Part shown: piece after piece, positions 55,247-63,363 of the stretch
Position numbering within the stretch: the stretch's first letter is position 1
Layout: the number at the start of each line of letters is the position of its first letter
NCBI RefSeq assembly: GCF_000420045.1
Contig: NZ_ATUE01000005.1
Span: 1-64,000, forward strand
DNA from: Perlucidibaca piscinae DSM 21586
Lineage (GTDB): Bacteria > Pseudomonadota > Gammaproteobacteria > Pseudomonadales > Moraxellaceae
DNA length: 64,000 bases
Reading direction: 5' to 3'
Position numbers and translations under genes: made by a program
Notes under the pieces: generated by a model
What the model was told of the DNA's origin: nothing
The model's database searches: none
Seen by the model: only the letters and a program-made list of their open reading frames with translations

Positions 55247-57793
55247 TCACACCGTCACGGTGTCGATCAGGTCGGCGCGCTTTTCGCTGGCCGTGGCCGG
55301 ACGGATCTGGCCGCGCTCCTCGACGAAGACGATGTTGTCGTCGCGGGCATCGCTGTTGATGAAGCTGGCAAAGCGGGCACGCACTTCCGGCGTTTCCACG
55401 GCGGTCTTCCACTCGCACTGGTAGGTGTCGGCGACGTGCTGCATGTCGGCCTCCAGCTCGGCGGCCAGACCCAGCGAATCCTCGATCACGACCTGCTTCA
55501 GGTAGTCGAGACCACCCTCCAGGTTCTCGCGCCAGACGCTGGTGCGCTGCAGACGGTCGGCGGTGCGCACGTAGAACATCAGCACGCGGTCGATGTACTT
55601 GACCAGGGTCGCCTCGTCGAGGTCGCTGGCAAAGAGCTCGGCATGGCGCGGACGCATGCCGCCGTTGCCGCAGACATAGAGGTTCCAGCCGCGCTCGGTG
55701 GCGATCACGCCGATGTCCTTGCCCTGCGCTTCGGCGCACTCGCGGGTGCAACCGGACACGCCGAACTTGATCTTGTGCGGCGAGCGCAGGCCCTTGTAGC
55801 GGTTCTCCAGGCGCACGGCGAGGCCGACCGAATCGCCGACGCCGTAACGGCACCAGGTCGAGCCGACGCAGGACTTCACCGTGCGCAGCGACTTGCCGTA
55901 GGCATGACCGGTCTCGAAGCCGGCAGCCACCAGCTCTTCCCAGATCGAGGGCAGCTGCTCGACGCGGGCGCCGAACAGGTCGACGCGCTGACCGCCGGTG
56001 ATCTTGGTGTAGAGGCCGTACTTCTTGGCCACGGTGCCGACGGCGATGAGGCCGTCGGGCGTGACTTCGCCACCGGCCATGCGCGGCACCACCGAGTAGG
56101 TGCCGTCCTTCTGCAGGTTGCCGAGGTAGTAGTCGTTGGTGTCCTGCAGACCGGCGAGCTCCGGCTTGAGGATGTGGTCGTTCCAGGTCGAGGCCAGGAT
56201 GGACGCCGTGGTCGGCTTGCAGATGTCGCAGCCGTCACCCTTGCCATGCTTTTCCAGCAGCTCGTCGAAGGTGGTGATCTTCTCGACCTTGATCAGGTGG
56301 AACAGCTCCTGGCGCGAGTAGGCGAAGTGCTCGCAGAGATCCTTCTTGACCTCGATGCCCTGCTTGGCCAGCTCGCTCTTGAGAATCTGGCCGACCAGCG
56401 CGGTGCAGCCGCCACAGGAGGTGCCGGCCTTGGTGATGGCCTTGAGCTCGCCGAGGTCGCAGGTGCCGGCGGCAATCGTGCTGCAGATGGCGCCCTTGCT
56501 GACGCTGTTGCAGGAGCAGATCTGCGCCGTGTCCGGCAGCGCGTCGGCGCCCAGTGCCGGGGCTCCGCCTTCGCTGGCCGGCAGGATGAAGCTTTCCGGA
56601 TTTGCCGGCAGCTCCATCTTGTTGAGCATGAGCTGCAGCAGCGTGCCGTAGGCCTCGGCCTCGCCCACCAGCACGGCACCCAGCAGATGCTTCCTGTCAG
56701 CGGAAACCACCAGCTTCTTGTAGGTTTCGGCGACGTCATCGACCCAGGTGTAGGACAGCGCGCCCGGCGTGCTGCCGTGGGCATCACCGATGGAGGCGAC
56801 GTCGACGCCCATGAGCTTGAGCTTGGTCGACATGTCGGCACCCTGGAACAGGGTCTGGGCACGGCCGGTGATGTGGTCGGCCGCTGCCTGCGCCATCTGG
56901 TAGCCCGGGGCCACCAGACCGTAGATGCGACCGCTCCAGAGCGCGCACTCGCCAATGGCATAGATGTCCGGGTCCGAGGTCTGGCACTGGTCATTGATGA
57001 TGATGCCGCCGCGCTCGCCCATACCCAGCCCGCACTGGCGCGCCAGCTCGTCACGCGGACGGATGCCGGCGGAGAACAGGATGAGGTCGGTTTCTAGGCT
57101 GCTGCCGTCGACGAAGTTCATGGCATGACGACCGGTCATGCCGTCGACGATCTCGCGGGTGTTCTTGCCGGTATGCACCTTGACGCCCAGATCCTCGATC
57201 TTCTTGCGCAGCAGGCGACCGCCGCCATCATCGACCTGCACCGCCATCAGGCGCGGCGCGAACTCGACGACATGGGTTTCCAGGCCGAGGTCACGCAGGG
57301 CCTTGGCAGCCTCCAGACCGAGCAGGCCGCCACCGACGACGACACCGACCTTGGACACGGCCGCACCGGCCTTGATGGCTTCCAGATCCTCGATGGTGCG
57401 GTAGACCAGGCAGTGCTCGCGATCCTTGCCTGGCAGCGGCGGCACGAAGGGATAGGAGCCGGTGGCCAGCACCAGCTTGTCGTAAGGCACGCGCTCGCCA
57501 CCGGCGACCTCGACTTCGCGGGTGTCGCGGTGAATGGCGACGGCGCGGGTGTTCAGATGCAGATAGATGCCGGCGTCAGCGAAGAAGTCGCCCTTGACCA
57601 GGCTCAGGTCCTCGGCGGTCTTGCCGCTGAAATAGGCCGACAGGTAGACGCGATCGTAGGCCGCACGCGGTTCCTCGGCGAGCACGGTGACATCAATGCC
57701 GGCAAAACCGGCGCTGTCGGCAACAAGCTGCTCAAGGAACTTGTGACCCACCATGCCGTTACCGATGACGACGACACGCTGCTTGTGACTCAT
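55247..57793 (-). CDS. nirB: Assimilatory NADH-nitrite reductase large subunit NirB
   Basis: NirB carries electrons from NAD(P)H through FAD, [2Fe-2S] and [4Fe-4S]-siroheme to reduce nitrite to ammonium. The ATG at 57793 follows GGAG and gives 848 residues. The N-terminal FAD/NAD domain has VVIGNGMVGHKFLE and GGGLLGLEAA. A BFD-like [2Fe-2S] region (ICSCN, CGGC) comes near 430-480. The siroheme domain has CVGSTWC and CTRECAEAQ as the four cluster Cys near 645-690. It overlaps nasA by 4 bp. Confidence 0.96.
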   Translation of the reverse strand: MSHKQRVVVIGNGMVGHKFLEQLVADSAGFAGIDVTVLAEEPRAAYDRVYLSAYFSGKTAEDLSLVKGDFFADAGIYLHLNTRAVAIHRDTREVEVAGGERVPYDKLVLATGSYPFVPPLPGKDREHCLVYRTIEDLEAIKAGAAVSKVGVVVGGGLLGLEAAKALRDLGLETHVVEFAPRLMAVQVDDGGGRLLRKKIEDLGVKVHTGKNTREIVDGMTGRHAMNFVDGSSLETDLILFSAGIRPRDELARQCGLGMGERGGIIINDQCQTSDPDIYAIGECALWSGRIYGLVAPGYQMAQAAADHITGRAQTLFQGADMSTKLKLMGVDVASIGDAHGSTPGALSYTWVDDVAETYKKLVVSADRKHLLGAVLVGEAEAYGTLLQLMLNKMELPANPESFILPASEGGAPALGADALPDTAQICSCNSVSKGAICSTIAAGTCDLGELKAITKAGTSCGGCTALVGQILKSELAKQGIEVKKDLCEHFAYSRQELFHLIKVEKITTFDELLEKHGKGDGCDICKPTTASILASTWNDHILKPELAGLQDTNDYYLGNLQKDGTYSVVPRMAGGEVTPDGLIAVGTVAKKYGLYTKITGGQRVDLFGARVEQLPSIWEELVAAGFETGHAYGKSLRTVKSCVGSTWCRYGVGDSVGLAVRLENRYKGLRSPHKIKFGVSGCTRECAEAQGKDIGVIATERGWNLYVCGNGGMRPRHAELFASDLDEATLVKYIDRVLMFYVRTADRLQRTSVWRENLEGGLDYLKQVVIEDSLGLAAELEADMQHVADTYQCEWKTAVETPEVRARFASFINSDARDDNIVFVEERGQIRPATASEKRADLIDTVTV

Positions 57794-60534
57794 GAACTTT
57801 CTCCGCATGTGGCTAGAATCTGCTTCAGCTCTGGCTGGCAGGATCCGCAGTTGGTACCGGCCTTGAGACAGCGGCCGATGGCGGCGACGCTGTCCAGGCC
57901 TTCGGCCGCGATGGCACGGCGTATGGTTTTCTCACCGACCCCGAAGCAGGCACATACCGTGCGCCCGACATCGCTGGCCGGATCGGCAGGCCGGCCCGAG
58001 AGCAGACCGCGCCGGGTCTCGGCATCCAGCACCTGACCCATCTGGCTGGCAAGCCAGCCGCGCTCCGGCAGGGCCGCTGCATCACGCGCCAGCATCAGCA
58101 CGCCGACCAGACGTCCATCTCGCAGACAAGCCCTGCGATACAAACCCCGTGCCAAGTCTGCATATTCCAACCATTCGCCATCCGTCACCGGCAGCCAGCG
58201 GTCCGCCAGCACCTGAGGATCGGCGGCTTCCAGACCCGCCAGCTCGTAGCGCCAGGCCGTGTCACCCCGCACGGCCACGGCATAGTCGGCCTCAGGCAGC
58301 TCAACCGCCTCGGCATTGAGCCAGAAGCCCTGCCAGGCCGGCTGCCAGGGGCTGAGTGCCACCGGGGTATGCTTGTTTTCGGGCTGTCCCGACACCGGGT
58401 CGGTGACCGGGTTGACCAGCGGACCCACCCGGCCCTGGCTGCTGAGCGCCCCAGTCCAGTGCATGGGCACAAAAACTGTGCCCCGTTGCTGACCACCACC
58501 TGCCTGCACTCGCGCCAGCATCTGACCCCAGCGCGAGCGCAGGGCGACCAGACCACCATCGACCAGGCCCTGTGCCGCCATGTCGTCCGGATGCAGCTCG
58601 GCGAAAGGCTCGCTCAGGTGCGCCAGCAGACGGGGCGTCAATCCGGTGCGTGTCATGGTGTGCCACTGGTCACGAATGCGGCCGGTGTTGAGCACGAAGG
58701 GGTATTCGGCACAGGTCGCGTTGCGCGGCGCCCGTGGCGTCACCGGCAGCAGCCGGGCCTTGCGATCGGCCGTGAAGAAGCCGCCGTCGGCGAACAGCCG
58801 GGCCTGACCGTCCGGGCGGCCGCGACGTACCGGCCACTGCACCGGCGCCAGCTGGTCATAGGCCTCGGCATCGAGCGTGGCGAGGGCGCTGATGTCAAAG
58901 TCGCGGCGCACGCTGTCGGCGTCGTTCTCGAAGCCGGACAAAGCCGCGTGTTCGGCAAAGATGGCGGCCGCGCTGCGGAAGTCGAACGCGTCGGTGAAGC
59001 CCAGCGCCTGGCCAACCCGGGCAATGATCCACCAGTCCGGCATGGCCTCGCCCGGCGCGGGCAGGAAGGCACGCTGACGCGAGATGCGACGCTCGGAATT
59101 GGTCACCGTGCCGTCCTTCTCGCCCCAGCCGCGCGCCGGCAGGCGGATGTGTGCCAGCCGGTTGGTGTCGGTATCGGCGATGCAATCCGAGATGATGACG
59201 CACTCGGCACCGGCCAGCGCCGCCTTGACGCGATCGGCATCCGGCAGCGACACCACCGGATTGGTGCCCATGATCCAGACCAGCTTGATGCGGCCGCTGT
59301 GCACGGCCTCGAACAGGTCGACCGCCTTGAGGCCGTTGTCAGCCGCCAGGGCCGGGGCCTGCCAGAAGCGCTGCACCAGATCGCGATGACGCGGATCGGT
59401 GATTTCCATGTGGGCGGCGAGCTGGTTGGCGAGACCGCCGACCTCGCGTCCGCCCATGGCATTGGGCTGCCCCGTGAGCGAGAACGGACCGCAGCCGGGC
59501 TTGCCGATGCGCCCGGTGGCCAGATGGCAGTTGAGCAGGCTGTTGACCTTGTCGGTACCGGCACTGGACTGGTTCACGCCCTGCGAATACAGGGTCATGG
59601 TGCGTGCCGTGTCCGCGAACCAGCGATAGAAGGTGAGCACATCCGCCTCGCTCAGCCCGGTGGCCTCGGCCACCTGCAGCACCGAACCGGCCGTCACGGC
59701 AGCCTCGGCGAGGGCAGCCTCAAAGCCGCTGGTGTGCCGGGACAGGTAGTCGTGATCGATGCTCCCCTGCGCCGCCAGCCACACCAGCAGGCCGTTGAAG
59801 AGCCAGACATCGCTGCCCGGCTTGAGCGCCAGATGCAGGTCGGCGATCTCGTTGGTGGCGGTCGCGCGCGGGTCGATGTTGACCACGCGCAGCTCGGGAC
59901 GGCGCTGCTTCTCGGCCTTGATGCGCTGGAACAGGATGGGATGGCACCAGGCCGTGTTGGAACCGGTGAGCACGATGAGATCGGCCAGCTCCAGATCCTC
60001 GTAGCAGTTCGGTACCGTGTCGGAGCCGAAGGCGCGCTTGTGGCCGGCGACGCTGGACGACATGCACAGACGCGAGTTGGTGTCGATGTTGGCGCTGCCG
60101 AGGAAGCCCTTCATGAGCTTGTTGGCGACGTAGTAGTCCTCGGTGAGCAACTGGCCGGAGACATAGAAGGCGACGGCATCGCGACCATGCTCGGCCTGCA
60201 CGCGACGGATCTCGGCCGCCACGGCGGCCAGCGCGTCATCCCAGCTGGTGCGCTGGCCATGCACTTCCGGATGCAGCAGTCGCCCTTCGAGATGCACGGT
60301 CTCGCCCAGCGACGAGCCCTTGGAGCAGAGCCGGCCGAGATTGGCCGGATGTTCGACATCGCCGGCAATGCGGACCTGGCGCGCGTCGACATCCTCGACC
60401 GTGGCCAGCACCCCGCAGCCCACGCCGCAGTAGGCGCAGGTGGTGTGCACGGTGTCACCGGCCGCGGCCACCAGGGGAATGCGCTCGACCGCCGGGGCGA
60501 CCGGTGTGCCGTGAGTCTCAGGCTGCAATGGCAT
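57790..60534 (-). CDS. nasA: Assimilatory nitrate reductase catalytic subunit with C-terminal BFD domain
   Basis: A cytoplasmic molybdopterin-guanine-dinucleotide enzyme reducing nitrate to nitrite. The protein has 914 residues from ATG 60534, behind GGAAGGTG. The [4Fe-4S] ligands are Cys33, Cys36, Cys40 and Cys70. Mo-bisMGD domains follow, with NTAWCHPIL and GQPNAMGGREVGGL, and a molybdopterin dinucleotide-binding domain begins near 600. The last 60 residues form a BFD-like [2Fe-2S] domain (VCACFGVG...NCGSC), the probable entry point for electrons. It overlaps the upstream FAD gene by 17 bp. Confidence 0.94.
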   Translation of the reverse strand: MPLQPETHGTPVAPAVERIPLVAAAGDTVHTTCAYCGVGCGVLATVEDVDARQVRIAGDVEHPANLGRLCSKGSSLGETVHLEGRLLHPEVHGQRTSWDDALAAVAAEIRRVQAEHGRDAVAFYVSGQLLTEDYYVANKLMKGFLGSANIDTNSRLCMSSSVAGHKRAFGSDTVPNCYEDLELADLIVLTGSNTAWCHPILFQRIKAEKQRRPELRVVNIDPRATATNEIADLHLALKPGSDVWLFNGLLVWLAAQGSIDHDYLSRHTSGFEAALAEAAVTAGSVLQVAEATGLSEADVLTFYRWFADTARTMTLYSQGVNQSSAGTDKVNSLLNCHLATGRIGKPGCGPFSLTGQPNAMGGREVGGLANQLAAHMEITDPRHRDLVQRFWQAPALAADNGLKAVDLFEAVHSGRIKLVWIMGTNPVVSLPDADRVKAALAGAECVIISDCIADTDTNRLAHIRLPARGWGEKDGTVTNSERRISRQRAFLPAPGEAMPDWWIIARVGQALGFTDAFDFRSAAAIFAEHAALSGFENDADSVRRDFDISALATLDAEAYDQLAPVQWPVRRGRPDGQARLFADGGFFTADRKARLLPVTPRAPRNATCAEYPFVLNTGRIRDQWHTMTRTGLTPRLLAHLSEPFAELHPDDMAAQGLVDGGLVALRSRWGQMLARVQAGGGQQRGTVFVPMHWTGALSSQGRVGPLVNPVTDPVSGQPENKHTPVALSPWQPAWQGFWLNAEAVELPEADYAVAVRGDTAWRYELAGLEAADPQVLADRWLPVTDGEWLEYADLARGLYRRACLRDGRLVGVLMLARDAAALPERGWLASQMGQVLDAETRRGLLSGRPADPASDVGRTVCACFGVGEKTIRRAIAAEGLDSVAAIGRCLKAGTNCGSCQPELKQILATCGESS

Positions 60535-61753
60535 TGTCGACACCTTCCACCACCTTTCCGAACATGAGTTGATCTCGCCATGCCGAGACATCGCTGCCGG
60601 CACGAATCAGGTCGAAGTACCACGGCCCCTCGCGGGCATCGCCGTAAAGCACGGCTCCCACCAGGCGGCCCTCGTGCAGGCACAGCTTCTTGTAGATGCC
60701 GCGAGCCGGGTCACGGAACACCAGGATGTCGGCCTCGGCATGATTGAAGTCACCGGCCGAGAACAGCTCGACACCGCTGACCTTGAGCGTGGTGGCGGTC
60801 GGTTTCTGCACGAAGCGGCCGATGCCCATGCCGGCAAGATGGTTGGCACAGACCTTGGCCTGCTCATACAACGGTGCAACAAGGCCGAACAGTGCACCAC
60901 GATGTTGCACGCACTCGCCCACCGCATAGATGCGCGGATCAAAGGTTTGCAACGTGTCGTTGACCAGGATGGCCTTGTCGACCTGAAGTCCCATGGCACG
61001 TGCAAGCGCCACATTGGGGCGAATGCCGACCGCCATGACCACGAGATCGCAGGCCAGGAAGCTGCCATCCTTGAAGTGCACGCCCTTGAGCTTGCCGGTG
61101 TCAGGATCACTCTCGATCGAGGCGCTCATCGCCGACACCTTGAAGGCGATGCCCTTGGCCTCCAGCGCCGAACGCAGCAGGCCGGCGGCCTCGGCATCAA
61201 GCTGGCGATTGAGCAGCCAGGCGGCATCGTGGATAACGGTCACGTCCACGCCCTGCCCGGCCAGGCCATTGGCGGCCTCCAGGCCCAGCAGGCCGCCACC
61301 GATCACCGCCACGCGCGGCTTGCCGGCAGCTGCACCGAGCAAGCGCTGAACGTCGGCGATATCACGGAAACTGACCACATCGGGATGATCATGACCGGGC
61401 ATGGGAATGATGAACGGTACCGAACCGGTGGCCAGCAGCAGACGGTCATAGGGCACGGACACACCCTGGTCGGTATGCACGATGCGGCGCACGCGATCGA
61501 CCTCATGCACGGTGTGACCGGCCAGCAGCGTGATGTCGCGCTCGGCATACCATTCACGCGGGTGGATGACGATGTCCTCGAAGCGCTTCTCGCCCGCCAG
61601 CACCGGGGACAGCATGACCCGGTTGTAGTTGCCGTGCGGCTCGCGGCCGATCACGGTGATGTCGTAGGAATCCGGCGCCAGCTGCAGCAGCTCCTCGACA
61701 GTGCGCATGCCCGCCATGCCGTTGCCGATGACCACCAGTTGCGTGCGGGACAT
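60518..61753 (-). CDS. FAD/NAD(P)-dependent oxidoreductase, electron-donating subunit for nitrate reductase
   Basis: At 411 residues this pyridine-nucleotide-disulfide-type oxidoreductase is a close structural match to the N-terminal part of NirB (VVIGNGMAGMRTVEELL, VIGGGLLGLEAANGL, VGECVQHRGALFGLVAPLYEQ). It stops before any BFD or siroheme domain. As first gene of the minus-strand operon it probably transfers electrons from NADH to the BFD domain of NasA, the role of NasB/NasC in other bacteria. The ATG at 61753 has GAGGGTGGG upstream. The leader from the sigma-54 promoter is only about 27 nt. Confidence 0.88.
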   Translation of the reverse strand: MSRTQLVVIGNGMAGMRTVEELLQLAPDSYDITVIGREPHGNYNRVMLSPVLAGEKRFEDIVIHPREWYAERDITLLAGHTVHEVDRVRRIVHTDQGVSVPYDRLLLATGSVPFIIPMPGHDHPDVVSFRDIADVQRLLGAAAGKPRVAVIGGGLLGLEAANGLAGQGVDVTVIHDAAWLLNRQLDAEAAGLLRSALEAKGIAFKVSAMSASIESDPDTGKLKGVHFKDGSFLACDLVVMAVGIRPNVALARAMGLQVDKAILVNDTLQTFDPRIYAVGECVQHRGALFGLVAPLYEQAKVCANHLAGMGIGRFVQKPTATTLKVSGVELFSAGDFNHAEADILVFRDPARGIYKKLCLHEGRLVGAVLYGDAREGPWYFDLIRAGSDVSAWRDQLMFGKVVEGVDNAIAA

Positions 61754-61791
61754 CTGCCCACCCTCTGTCGAACCAAGTTGCCGAGCCTGAA

Positions 61792-61806
61792 GCAAGACTC
61801 ATGCCA
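61792..61806 (-). promoter_or_regulatory. sigma-54 promoter of the nitrate/nitrite reductase operon
   Basis: On the minus strand TGGCATG-AGTC-TTGC matches the sigma-54 consensus TGGCAYG-N4-TTGC, with GG and GC exactly 12 bp apart. The start would be near 61780, 27 nt before the ATG at 61753. An AAA+ enhancer-binding protein such as NtrC would be required. Confidence 0.82.
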
Positions 61807-61830
61807 CCATTTGGACAGACGTTGAACACA

Positions 61831-61845
61831 TGGCATGGCTCTTGC
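61831..61845 (+). promoter_or_regulatory. sigma-54 promoter of the nitrate transporter operon
   Basis: TGGCATG-GCTC-TTGC matches the sigma-54 -24/-12 consensus at every invariant position. The start would be near 61857, 30 nt before the ATG at 61887. It mirrors the minus-strand promoter in the other arm. Confidence 0.82.
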
Positions 61846-61886
61846 TTCAGTGCGTCACCACACCGCAACCGCTTCGGAGCACCGCC

Positions 61887-63362
61887 ATGGCCTTCCGCTT
61901 CCCCCTGCCACTGACAAACTGGCAGGAGCCGCGCATACGCACGCTGCACTTCACGTGGATGGCGTTCTTCATCACCTTCCTGATCTGGTTCGCGCACGTC
62001 TCGCTGATGCCGATGATCAAGGAAACCATGCATCTCACCGATGCCCAGGTGAAGGCCTTCCTCATCCTCAACGTGGCGCTGACCATTCCGGCGCGCATCC
62101 TGATCGGCATTCTGGTCGACAAGTACGGTCCGCGCCGCAGCTACAGCCTGCTGCTGCTGATCTGCGGCTTCCTCTGCCTGGGCTTCGCCGCCGCACAGAC
62201 CTTCGAGCAGCTTGCGGTCATGCGCTTCCTGCTCGGCTTCACCGGTGCCGGCTTCGTCATCGGCATCCGTCTGGTCAGCGAATGGTTCCCGGCCCGCGAG
62301 GTCGGCATCGCCGAAGGCATCTACGGCGGCTGGGGCAACTTCGGTGCCGCCATCGCCAAGATCAGCATGCCCATCCTGGCGGTCAGCGTGTTCGGTGGCG
62401 AGTTCGGCTGGCGCTATGCCATCGGCCTGACCGGTGTCATCGCCATCGTCTACAGCGTGATCTTCTACCGCAACGTGCGTGACACGCCCAAGGGTGCCAC
62501 CTACTTCAAGCCCAAGAAGACCGGCGGCCTGGAAGTCACCAGCAAGGGCGACCTCGCCTTCTACATGCTGGTCAACCTGCCCATCTACCTGATCCTCTAC
62601 GTGCTGGCCTGGCGCCTGTCACCGGGCGGCCTCAACATCATCGGCCAGACCTTCACCGACATCTGCTACGCCATCATCACCTTCCTCATGGTCTGGCAGT
62701 CGTGGAAGATCTGGCAGGTCAACCGCCACCTGGTCCATGAAAGCGTGCCGGCCGCGCAGCGCTACAAGTTCAAGCAGGTCGCCATTCTCAACCTCGCCTA
62801 CCTGGCCTGCTTCGGCTCCGAGATTGCCGTGGTGTCGATGCTGCCGATGTTCTTCGGCGAGACCTTCGGCCTGTCGCCGATGATGCTCGGCCTGATGGCC
62901 GGCTCGTTCACCATCATGAACCTGGTGGCACGCCCGGCGGGCGGCCTGCTCTCCGACAGCATGGGCCGTCGCAAAGTGCTGGCCGTCTGTCTCGCCGTGC
63001 AGACCCTGGGCTACGCCCTGCTGTCCCAGGTCAGCGCCGGCTGGGGTCTGGCCCTGGCGGTCGCCGTCACCCTGGCCACCTCGGTGTTCGTGCAGGCAGC
63101 CTGCGGCGCCGTGTACTCGGTGGTGCCGCTGATCCAGCGCCGCATGACCGGCCAGATCGCCGGCATGGCGGGTGCCTACGGCAACGTCGGTGGTGTTTTC
63201 TTCCTGACCGTGCTCTCCTTCGTCAGCCCGATGATCTTCTTCTACGTCATCGCCGGCGTGTCGGCACTGGCCTTTATCGCTGCCCAGTTCCTCGACGAGC
63301 CGCGCGGCCACATGGTGGAAATTGATGAACATGGCAATGTCCAGATGATCGCCGTTGAATGA
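61887..63362 (+). CDS. narK: NarK/NasA-type nitrate (nitrite) transporter, MFS
   Basis: A 491-residue major facilitator of the nitrate/nitrite porter group. About twelve membrane segments are present. The segment RLVSEWFPAREVGIAEGIYGG has the family's Arg in helix 2/5 and the GxxxG nitrate-signature region (GGWGNFGAA). A second signature, GAYGNVGGVFF, lies in the C-terminal half. The start ATG 61887 has GGAG 7 nt upstream. A frame beginning at 61830 runs across the promoter and is rejected. The next gene begins one base after the stop. Confidence 0.93.
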   Translation: MAFRFPLPLTNWQEPRIRTLHFTWMAFFITFLIWFAHVSLMPMIKETMHLTDAQVKAFLILNVALTIPARILIGILVDKYGPRRSYSLLLLICGFLCLGFAAAQTFEQLAVMRFLLGFTGAGFVIGIRLVSEWFPAREVGIAEGIYGGWGNFGAAIAKISMPILAVSVFGGEFGWRYAIGLTGVIAIVYSVIFYRNVRDTPKGATYFKPKKTGGLEVTSKGDLAFYMLVNLPIYLILYVLAWRLSPGGLNIIGQTFTDICYAIITFLMVWQSWKIWQVNRHLVHESVPAAQRYKFKQVAILNLAYLACFGSEIAVVSMLPMFFGETFGLSPMMLGLMAGSFTIMNLVARPAGGLLSDSMGRRKVLAVCLAVQTLGYALLSQVSAGWGLALAVAVTLATSVFVQAACGAVYSVVPLIQRRMTGQIAGMAGAYGNVGGVFFLTVLSFVSPMIFFYVIAGVSALAFIAAQFLDEPRGHMVEIDEHGNVQMIAVE

Positions 63363-63363
63363 C

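Larger units (their letters stand above)
61787..61850. repeat. 20-bp inverted repeat carrying two back-to-back sigma-54 promoters
   Basis: The arm at 61787-61806 and the arm at 61831-61850 are reverse complements at 18 of 20 positions and are separated by 24 bp. Each arm contains a full -24/-12 element directed outward. The pairing extends past the consensus into the TTCAG after TTGC. Confidence 0.9.

Noticed and set aside
61801..61817. Possible NtrC site in the spacer between the two sigma-54 promoters
   Set aside because: CCACCA-N2-TGGACA resembles GCACCA-N3-TGGTGC only partly and the spacing is one base short, so it is not called a site.
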